DNA from: Ruania suaedae
GTDB lineage: Bacteria > Actinomycetota > Actinomycetes > Actinomycetales > Beutenbergiaceae
NCBI RefSeq assembly: GCF_021049265.1
Contig: NZ_CP088018.1
Coordinates: 3,410,001 to 3,474,000, forward strand
Reading direction: 5' to 3'
Length of the DNA: 64,000 nucleotides
The translations under genes were made by a program, and so were the position numbers. Below, in pieces: positions 16,722-22,887 of the stretch. Each line of letters begins with the position of its first letter. The first letter of the stretch is position 1. Under the pieces are notes generated by a model, which searched no databases, was not told the origin of the DNA, and worked only from the letters and a program-made list of their open reading frames with translations.

Positions 16722-17480
16722 ATGACCACACTCGAGGTCGAGCTCTCCGTGCAGGACCCCGCCGGTGTGACCACCGCCGCCCACCTGCACCCGGACCGGA
16801 TCGAGTTGTGCGCCGCGCTCGATCTGGGCGGACTCACCCCGTCCGCCGCTCTCATCGACGCGGCCGTGGCGGCCCGCGAGGCCGGCGGACCCGAGGTGCA
16901 CGTGCTGATCCGGCCGCGGGCCGGTCACTTCCACTACAGCAAGGCCGAGCTCGACGTCATCCTCGCGGACTGCCGGGACGCCGTCGCGCGGGGAGCGGAC
17001 GGCGTGGTGGTGGGGGCCGCCACCGCGGACGGGCAGCAGCTGGACCTGCGGGCGATCGAGGCGATGGTCGCCGCGGCGGGCGGCCGGCAGGTCACCGTGC
17101 ACCGGGTGCTGGACACGGTGGCCGACCCAGTGGCCTCAGCCGGGGAGCTGCGGGGGCTGGGCGTCACGCGCCTGCTCACCTCGGGAGGGGCGGCCACTGC
17201 CGTCGAGGCGCTCGAGGTGCTGCGCGCCATGGTCGAGGTGTGCGGGCAGGAGATCGCCGTGATGGCAGGGTCCGGCGTGCGGGCGGAGACGGTGCCCGAC
17301 ATCGCCGCGACCGGCGTGCGGGCGGTCCACGCCTCGGCCGGCACGCGCCAGGCGCCGGCCGGGGCCTCACTCGCCCTGGGCAGCACCGACGACGGGTCCT
17401 ATGCCACCACCGACGTCGATCTCGCGCGGCGGTTCATCGCCGCCGCGCGGGCCCTGACGTCGGCGGACGCGCACCGGTGA
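16722..17480 (+). CDS. cutC: CutC family protein
   Basis: 252 residues forming the CutC TIM barrel: HLHPDRIELCAALDLGGLTP at the start, VHVLIRPRAGHFHYSKAEL, DGVVVGAA and VTVHRVLDT, then GVTRLLTSGGAAT. CutC was named for copper homeostasis in E. coli, but that role is disputed; the fold suggests an enzyme. AGGAAGGA precedes the ATG. The end overlaps the convergent alkyltransferase gene by 47 bases, the longest antisense overlap in the window. Confidence 0.88.
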   Translation: MTTLEVELSVQDPAGVTTAAHLHPDRIELCAALDLGGLTPSAALIDAAVAAREAGGPEVHVLIRPRAGHFHYSKAELDVILADCRDAVARGADGVVVGAATADGQQLDLRAIEAMVAAAGGRQVTVHRVLDTVADPVASAGELRGLGVTRLLTSGGAATAVEALEVLRAMVEVCGQEIAVMAGSGVRAETVPDIAATGVRAVHASAGTRQAPAGASLALGSTDDGSYATTDVDLARRFIAAARALTSADAHR

Positions 17481-18087
17481 CCCCTTCCAGGCCCAGCAGC
17501 ACCCGTTTGGCGTCGAGGCCGCCGCGGTAGCCACCCAGCGTCCCGTCGCTGCGCAGCACCCGGTGGCAGGGGACCAGCACCGGCACCGGATTGGTCGCGC
17601 ACGCCGTCCCCACCGCACGCACGGCGCGTTCGGAGCCGACGGTCCGGGCAACCTGCGTGTAGCTGGCGGTGTGTCCGAACTCGATCGTGGGCAGCGCGAG
17701 CAGGACCTGGCGGCGGAAGCCGGAGGCCAGGGCGAGATCGATCGGGACGTCGAACCGCCGTCGGGAGCCGGCGAAGTACTCCTCGAGCTGGCGTGCGGCC
17801 GCGTCCAGACGGGCGGGGGCGGCGAGCACGCGCGGACTGAGGCGTGCGGCGAGATCGGCGAGGACGGCGTCGAAACCCTCCTGCGCGAACGCCACCCGCA
17901 CCACCCCGGCCGGCGTGGCGGCCAGCAACAGCTCCCCGACGGCGGAGCTCACCGTCCGGTAGGCCACATCCAGCCGGCCCTCGGCCTCGGCCGCGCCGGC
18001 GAGACGGGCATGCAGGTCGTGCAGGTGGGAGACGTCGTCGGGGGACGAGAGCGCCTCGGTGAGCGAGAAGGACGCGGGGTTGCTCAT
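17434..18087 (-). CDS. ogt: Methylated-DNA--[protein]-cysteine S-methyltransferase
   Basis: 217 residues. An N-terminal extension of about 40 residues precedes the alkyltransferase fold; the suicide acceptor cysteine is C174 in PVLVPCHRV, with the HTH region FGHTASYTQVARTVGSERAVRAVG before it. It removes O6-alkyl groups from guanine. Its ATG overlaps the stop of the sigma-factor gene (ATGA), so the two are translated together. The pairing of an ECF-like sigma factor with an alkyltransferase is seen in other actinobacteria and suggests co-regulated alkylation repair (inference). Confidence 0.92.
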   Translation of the reverse strand: MSNPASFSLTEALSSPDDVSHLHDLHARLAGAAEAEGRLDVAYRTVSSAVGELLLAATPAGVVRVAFAQEGFDAVLADLAARLSPRVLAAPARLDAAARQLEEYFAGSRRRFDVPIDLALASGFRRQVLLALPTIEFGHTASYTQVARTVGSERAVRAVGTACATNPVPVLVPCHRVLRSDGTLGGYRGGLDAKRVLLGLEGVTGARPPTSGPARRR

Positions 18088-18554
18088 GGGGTTGCCTCCA
18101 GGTAGCGACGGCGCAGGGCGGCGATACCGTCGGCGGCGGCGCGCCTCGCGGCTGCCGGGCTGCCGCCGAGCACGGCCGCCACCTCGGCGTGCGGCAGGCC
18201 GGCGATGTGGTGGTGGACGACGGCGGCCTGCTGCTTCGGCGGCAGGAGGGCGATGGCCTCCCACAGATCCCGTTCCCAGCCGCCAGGCCGGCCGTGCGGG
18301 CTGGGCTGTTCGGGCAGGGGGTCGATGGGGACGGTGCGCCCGCGGGAGCGGTGGGTGTCGATCGCCTTGCGCCGGGCGATGGTGACCAACCAGGCCTGGA
18401 CGTTAGCGCCGTCCGGGAGGTCGGGGTAGGCGCGCAGGGCGGCCAGGAAGGTCTCGGACCAGGCGTCGTCGGCGTGGTCGGGGCCGGCCACGGCGCGGCA
18501 GACCCGCAGCACGGTGGCGCCGTGCTCGGCGACGACGGACTCGAACGGTCTCAC
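18084..18554 (-). CDS. ECF-type RNA polymerase sigma factor
   Basis: 156 residues with only sigma regions 2 (FESVVAEHGATVLRVCRAVA and VQAWLVTIARRKAIDTHRSR) and 4 (LWEAIALLPPKQQAAVVHHH then LPHAEVAAVLGGSPAAARRA). Region 4 has an unusually alanine-rich recognition helix. It is coupled by a four-base overlap to the alkyltransferase gene and lies 43 bases after a small membrane protein gene that might be an anti-sigma partner (speculative). The start is uncertain: the GTG at 18554 fits the family start; a GTG at 18617 would add 21 residues and overlap the upstream gene. Confidence 0.78.
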   Translation of the reverse strand: MRPFESVVAEHGATVLRVCRAVAGPDHADDAWSETFLAALRAYPDLPDGANVQAWLVTIARRKAIDTHRSRGRTVPIDPLPEQPSPHGRPGGWERDLWEAIALLPPKQQAAVVHHHIAGLPHAEVAAVLGGSPAAARRAAADGIAALRRRYLEATP

Positions 18555-18597
18555 ACGGGGTAGACGCGTGGGGCGGGTGTGATGTGAGGTGCGGATC

Positions 18598-19053
18598 TCA
18601 CGAGGTCTCCCCGCCACCGATCACCGCGGTCTGCTCGACCGGCTCGAGCTCGGTGCCGTCCGGTCGGACGATGCTCCGGCCGGCGAGCGGGTCGGCCAGG
18701 CGGACGGTCTCGACTGCGGTGAGGAGGTCGTCGGAGCAGCCCTTGCCGATGAGGCGGGTGCCGGTGGGATCGACCCGTTGGCCCTGCAGCTCGACGGTGT
18801 CCTCGGTCTCGATCACCTGCACGCCGTACGGGTCGTGGCAGTTGGAGGACCCGACCTGGTAACGGACCAGGAGGTCCCGCTCGTTCACCACCGCGACCGC
18901 CTCCACGGGGGTTGGCGCCACGACCGGGAATCCGATCGCCAGGGCGTAGATGGCCGCGAGCGCCGCGATGACGGTGAGGGCGCCGAAGGTGGACAGCATG
19001 GCGGCCCGCAGCCGGGTGCGCCGCTCCTCCGGCAGTCCTCCCTCGCGTGCCAT
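18598..19053 (-). CDS. Hypothetical single-pass membrane protein upstream of the sigma factor
   Basis: 151 residues: a short basic cytoplasmic N-terminus, one membrane segment (about 19-45, AAMLSTFGALTVIAALAAIY) and an outside domain of about 100 residues with two cysteines (NCHDPYGV and GKGCSDDLL) that could form a disulfide. I do not recognise a family. It is the first gene of a probable three-gene unit with the sigma factor and alkyltransferase, and the large inverted repeat at 19113-19169 lies 60 bases upstream. It has no zinc anti-sigma motif (HxxxCxxC), so an anti-sigma role is only a possibility. Confidence 0.65.
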   Translation of the reverse strand: MAREGGLPEERRTRLRAAMLSTFGALTVIAALAAIYALAIGFPVVAPTPVEAVAVVNERDLLVRYQVGSSNCHDPYGVQVIETEDTVELQGQRVDPTGTRLIGKGCSDDLLTAVETVRLADPLAGRSIVRPDGTELEPVEQTAVIGGGETS

Positions 19054-19112
19054 AGGAGCATCATCGCGCAGATGGCCACCGATGGCTCCCCCCGAGCCGC
19101 TCCTGGGTCCCT

Positions 19113-19169
19113 CCAGGGGTCGAATATTTGACCCTTCCAGGTAGACGGGATCAAATATTCGACCCCTGG
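19113..19169. repeat. Perfect 19-base inverted repeat with nested palindromes
   Basis: CCAGGGGTCGAATATTTGA (19113-19131) and its exact complement (19151-19169) flank 19 bases. Each arm is itself part of a nearly perfect 18-base dyad, GGGTCGAATATTTGACCC on the left and a slightly degraded copy on the right, centred on AATATT. The AT-rich cores stand out strongly. The element lies 2 bases after the TSUP stop and 60 bases before the hypothetical membrane protein gene, both on the reverse strand. No T-run follows, so twin operators or a small mobile repeat fit better than a simple terminator. Confidence 0.7.
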
Positions 19170-19171
19170 GG

Positions 19172-19993
19172 TCAGATCAGCAGGTAACCCGCGCCGCCGA
19201 TGGTCAGCACGATCACCGCTCGCTCGAAGAGCGCCTGGTTCATCCGTGCGGCGAGCCAGCGGCCCACGAACGCGCCGAGGACCACGGTGGGGACGAGAAC
19301 GAGGTCCATCGCCAGGGTCGGCACGGTGATGAGGCCGATACCGATCGAGAACGGCAGCTTGACGAGGTTCACGACGGCGAAGAACCAGGCGGCCGTGCCG
19401 AGGAAGGTCCTCATCGAGAACTTCGAGGCGAGAAAGTACATCGACATCACCGGCCCCGCGGCGTTGGCGACCATCGTGGTGAACCCGCCGAGGGTGCCGT
19501 AGATGCCGGACTGGACCCGCTGGGCAGCTCTGCCCGGGGCCGGGGGCACCACTGCCGACCCACCGGCCGGCTCCCCGGCCGACCCACGTGCGGCCGACTC
19601 ACGCGCCGCACGCGCATCGCGACGCCGCTCGGAGTGGCGCCGCCAGATCGTGATGGCGATGACGAGCAGCAGGATCACGCCGATCACGCGCCGGACCTCG
19701 GCGTCATCGGCAAGTGCGAGGAAGACTGCTCCGAGAGCGAGGCCCGCGAGCACGGTGGGTACGAGTCGGCGCAGCACCGCCCAGTCGGCGTGCTTGCGGT
19801 AGGTCCAGATCGCGAAGGCGTCGGCCACGATGAGCAGCAACAGGAGCGCCCCGGTGGACTCACGCGCGGGGAGCAGCGCCGCGAAGATCGCGATCGAGAT
19901 CGTGTTGGCGCCGGGTAACGCCGTCTTGGAGATCCCGACCAGGACGGCGGAAACACCGAGCAGGATCCACGCGAGGGCGGTCAGTTCTGGCAC
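19172..19993 (-). CDS. TSUP (TauE/SafE) family membrane transporter
   Basis: 273 residues with about eight membrane segments in two repeats split by a basic and Ala/Gly-rich cytoplasmic loop (about 115-165). ILLGVSAVLVGISKTALPGA at the N-terminus and GTLGGFTTMVANAAGPVMSM after the loop are the paired TSUP motifs. The family moves sulfite, sulfoacetate or other organosulfur anions; the substrate here is unknown. The start is uncertain: GTG at 19993 is seven bases after TACGGT, as in other leaderless genes here, while GTGs at 20002 and 20044 are alternatives. Confidence 0.82.
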   Translation of the reverse strand: MPELTALAWILLGVSAVLVGISKTALPGANTISIAIFAALLPARESTGALLLLLIVADAFAIWTYRKHADWAVLRRLVPTVLAGLALGAVFLALADDAEVRRVIGVILLLVIAITIWRRHSERRRDARAARESAARGSAGEPAGGSAVVPPAPGRAAQRVQSGIYGTLGGFTTMVANAAGPVMSMYFLASKFSMRTFLGTAAWFFAVVNLVKLPFSIGIGLITVPTLAMDLVLVPTVVLGAFVGRWLAARMNQALFERAVIVLTIGGAGYLLI

Positions 19994-20104
19994 GGACGCC
20001 ACCGTACTGGCGTCACCGCCGCGGCCGAGGCTCCATCCGCCCACTGGGCCCCGGGGCTCGGAGCGAGACGGGCGGGTGCAGCAGCACGCGGCCTGGACTC
20101 GGCG

Positions 20105-21814
20105 TCACCCCGTCTCAGGCCATGCCTCGTCGTCCTCGAAACCCGTCAGCACCGCCGCCGCTGCCTCCCGGAGCTGGGCGCTCAGCACCGTCAGGTCGCT
20201 ACGCTCCGGCGCCCTGGTGTAGACGTGCCCGGTCGGAGTCCACCACGTGGTGATCCCGCTGCGGGGGTCGCGCTCGACCCGGAAGGCACGCTCGGTCTTG
20301 CCCTGGTGATGGCGCCGGCAGAGCACTTGCAGGTTGGTCTCGACCGTCTGCGCCCAGGCCTCGATCGCGGGGACGAACGGCACGATGTGGTCGATCTGGC
20401 CGCGCCACGCGGGCACCAGGCATCCCGGGAACCGGCACGTCTGGTCGCGCTCGAGCACGGCATCGCGCAGATGCTGGGACGGAGCGTAGGAGTCGCACGC
20501 GAGCAGACCGAGCTCGGTGGCCACGATCGTGCACGGATCGGGGCCGTCGCGCTCACGGCGGTGGACCCAGGCCACCACGTGCTGGGCGTTGGTGCCGTCG
20601 GGGACGCCACGAGGCAGGGCGGGAGGCAGTACGGCGTTCATCGGGTCCCACCGGGCGCGGACTCGCCGGGCTTCCTCGTGGGCCGCCTCGTCGGGGGCGG
20701 CCTCGTCGTGGACGGCCTCGCCATCGGCCGTTTCGCCGTGGACCGGCTCGCCCACGGCCCGCAGTGCCGACCCGGTGAAGCCGCGGTGCTCGAGGGTCGC
20801 GTCCGCGGCGAGCCTGCGCACCGCCGCCGCGCTGATCGGCCCGTAGCCGTGCAGCACGGCAGGGCTCTCATCGTCTCCGGCCAGGACCGACTCCGTCACC
20901 GTGATGCGGATGGCCGGCCGCCGCCCGTGTCTGGTGGGCAGCGCGTCACCGCCGGGTGTGTGCCCGCTGGTCAGGATCTCCCGGAACAACTCGGCGAAGG
21001 CGTCGGCCCGCCGCTGATCGAGGGTGCGCGGGTCACCGGCGGCGCAGTCGGCAGCGAGCCCGTCGACCACGCTGTAGGCCATCGCCGCAGACTCCGCGGA
21101 GAGCAACGCACTGACCCATTCCATCTGATGCGGCGCGGGTTCTCGCACCACCCGCCGCCGGCTCCACTCCTTCTCGCGCACACGCTCGGCCCCCGCAGGA
21201 TCGACGGCGAGCACTGCGGCCTCGAGCTCTCGGCGGAACTGCGGGGCGGTGTGATGTTCGCCGTACGCCACGCCGTGCTGCTGCACTGCCCGTGCCTCAC
21301 GCAGCGCGAGATCGCAGGTGGCCTCGGTGATGAGCTCCGCCTTGCGCGGGGTCAGGACTCCCCGCCTGAGCGCGTCCCACACCTCCGGCGCCTCGACGAG
21401 TCCCTCGGCCCGTCCGACCAGAGCCTCTGAGCCATAACCCGTCGTGGCGAGGCGGGCGGCCAGCTCGTCCACCGTCCGCGCCGCGCCCGCCGATCCCCGG
21501 CGTCGTTCCATCAGCTCGACGACGAACTCCGCCTGCAGCGCCGCCACGTGATTGACCAGCCGATCGCCGGCAGCGATCATCTCCACCAGCAGGGCCTCAT
21601 CCGGGGTGGCGGGGCCGTCGCACTCCTGCTCGAGCAGCGCGAGCAGATCCACATCCGGCTCCGCCTCGGCGACGACGGTCGCGGTGTGTGAGGCCCACGC
21701 ATCGAAGGACCCCGACGGCGTCGACCGGTCGGCCCTGAGGGCCTCGGCGAACCGTGCGCCCAGCGGCAGCGCGCCGGTGGGTGCACCACCTCGTCCGGCC
21801 CATTCCGTGGCCAT
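20105..21814 (-). CDS. DUF222 / HNH endonuclease domain protein (13E12 repeat family)
   Basis: 569 residues. A long DUF222 region (about 60-400) precedes a zinc-type HNH domain at about 455-505: CRFPGC, the IDHIVPF metal/catalytic His and NLQVLCRRHHQGKT. A charged, repetitive insert (GEPVHGETADGEAVHDEAAP) lies at about 360-390. The family is greatly expanded in actinobacteria, often as repeated copies, and may be mobile or involved in DNA metabolism; its role is not known. The ATG at 21814 has GGAGG eight bases upstream; a GTG three codons earlier is the alternative. Confidence 0.88.
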   Translation of the reverse strand: MATEWAGRGGAPTGALPLGARFAEALRADRSTPSGSFDAWASHTATVVAEAEPDVDLLALLEQECDGPATPDEALLVEMIAAGDRLVNHVAALQAEFVVELMERRRGSAGAARTVDELAARLATTGYGSEALVGRAEGLVEAPEVWDALRRGVLTPRKAELITEATCDLALREARAVQQHGVAYGEHHTAPQFRRELEAAVLAVDPAGAERVREKEWSRRRVVREPAPHQMEWVSALLSAESAAMAYSVVDGLAADCAAGDPRTLDQRRADAFAELFREILTSGHTPGGDALPTRHGRRPAIRITVTESVLAGDDESPAVLHGYGPISAAAVRRLAADATLEHRGFTGSALRAVGEPVHGETADGEAVHDEAAPDEAAHEEARRVRARWDPMNAVLPPALPRGVPDGTNAQHVVAWVHRRERDGPDPCTIVATELGLLACDSYAPSQHLRDAVLERDQTCRFPGCLVPAWRGQIDHIVPFVPAIEAWAQTVETNLQVLCRRHHQGKTERAFRVERDPRSGITTWWTPTGHVYTRAPERSDLTVLSAQLREAAAAVLTGFEDDEAWPETG

Positions 21815-21899
21815 CGCGCTCACCTCCGCCGCTCGTGTCGTCTGATGTTCAGTAGATCAGCGACCTCTGACATCGAACCTCGGTGCGCACCCAGAACCT

Positions 21900-21931
21900 G
21901 TTGACATTGACGCGACGTCAACGCCCAGACT
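21900..21931 (+). promoter_or_regulatory. MerR-type promoter with 19-base spacer and dyad
   Basis: TTGACA (21901-21906) and CAGACT (21926-21931) are 19 bases apart, the over-long spacing used by MerR-family activators. The spacer carries the perfect palindrome TTGACG-CGA-CGTCAA (21907-21921), and a broader GTTGAC/GTCAAC dyad includes the -35 box. The start point would be near 21938, just before the AAGGAGG ribosome site of the TipA-like gene, so autoregulation is expected. Confidence 0.75.
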
Positions 21932-21957
21932 CGTGGTCGAGCCAAGGAGGAGCACCC

Positions 21958-22716
21958 ATGACCGACACGACCGAGTGGTCGATGCACGAGATCACCCGCG
22001 CGGCCGGCACCACCAGCCGCACGCTGCGTCACTACGACGAGATCGGTCTGCTCCCGCCGGCCCGGATCGGTACCAACGGCTACCGGTACTACGACGCCGA
22101 CGGGCTCGTGCGACTGCAGCGCATCCTGCTGCTGCGCGAGCTCGGGCTCTCCCTGGCCGCCATCGCCGACGTCCTCGCCGGCGACCAGAGCGAGGCCGAG
22201 GCCCTACGCACCCATCTGGACCTGCTCGAGATCGAGCGCGGCCGGCTGGAGCGCAGGATCACCTCGGTCCGCACCACACTCACCACGAGAGAAGGAGGTG
22301 GACCTCTCATGGCCACCGAGATGTTCGACGGCTTCGACCACACCCGGTACGAGCAGGAGGTGACCGAGCGCTGGGGTCGCGATGCCTGGCAGCGCAGCGA
22401 CACCTGGTGGCGCTCGCTCACCACAGACCGCAAGGCCGAGTTCCAGGCCGAGCAACAGCGGATCGCCGCCGGACTCGTCGCCGCGTACAAGGCCGGAACG
22501 GACGCCGGCTCCGCGGACGTCGCCGAGCTCTGCCGGCGCCATCACGACTGGCTGGCCCAGTCCGTAGGCACCGTCAGCAAGGAGTACTACCTCGGCCTGG
22601 CTGACATGTACGTGGCCGACCAGCGATTCGCCACGAACTACGGCGGGCCCGACGGCGCCCGGTATGTCCGGGAGGCGATGCGTGCCTATGCCGACACCGC
22701 GACTTTCGTCCGATAG
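21958..22716 (+). CDS. TipA-like MerR family regulator (long form)
   Basis: 252 residues, close to TipAL of Streptomyces (253). Residues 8-75 form a MerR HTH (SMHEITRAAGTTSRTLRHYD, then NGYRYYD), a dimerisation helix runs to about 108, and a TipAS-like globin-related antibiotic-recognition domain follows (about 120-252, FDHTRYEQEVTERWG and LADMYVADQRFATNY). In TipA a cysteine before the MYV motif bonds thiopeptides covalently; here that position is glycine (LGLADMYV), so binding would be non-covalent or of another ligand. A strong internal ribosome site and ATG lie between the domains. The promoter at 21900-21931 suggests it activates itself. Confidence 0.88.
   Translation: MTDTTEWSMHEITRAAGTTSRTLRHYDEIGLLPPARIGTNGYRYYDADGLVRLQRILLLRELGLSLAAIADVLAGDQSEAEALRTHLDLLEIERGRLERRITSVRTTLTTREGGGPLMATEMFDGFDHTRYEQEVTERWGRDAWQRSDTWWRSLTTDRKAEFQAEQQRIAAGLVAAYKAGTDAGSADVAELCRRHHDWLAQSVGTVSKEYYLGLADMYVADQRFATNYGGPDGARYVREAMRAYADTATFVR
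22291..22716 (+). other. Internal ribosome site and start for a TipAS-like short protein
   Basis: GAAGGAGGTG at 22291-22300 is followed by an in-frame ATG at 22309 (Met118 of the long form). The complementarity to 16S rRNA is better than that of most gene starts in the window. Translation from here gives 135 residues, the isolated ligand-binding domain. Streptomyces tipA makes TipAL and TipAS in the same way from one gene. The short form would act as a ligand sink without DNA binding (family knowledge plus inference). Confidence 0.72.
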
Positions 22717-22887
22717 GCCGCCGGGCGCACCCGGACCCACCGATCAGCGAATCGTCCAGCCCAAGCGCCGGATCGTCCCTTCCCGCCGCCCTCACCGACT
22801 TCCTAGCATCGAAGCACCCACCCTGCGGCGCCTGACGTGCGCGCCCAGGAGCATGACCCGACCTCCAGCGCCGAAGGACCTTCCCCG

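Noticed and set aside
19113-19169. Ordinary Rho-independent terminator of the TSUP gene
   Set aside because: The spacer is 19 bases, no T-run follows, and each arm is itself a palindrome, which a terminator does not require. It remains possible as a secondary role.
20105-21814. Homing endonuclease or mobile element carrying the HNH gene
   Set aside because: DUF222/HNH proteins are common chromosomal genes in actinobacteria; I see no flanking repeats, intron or transposase.
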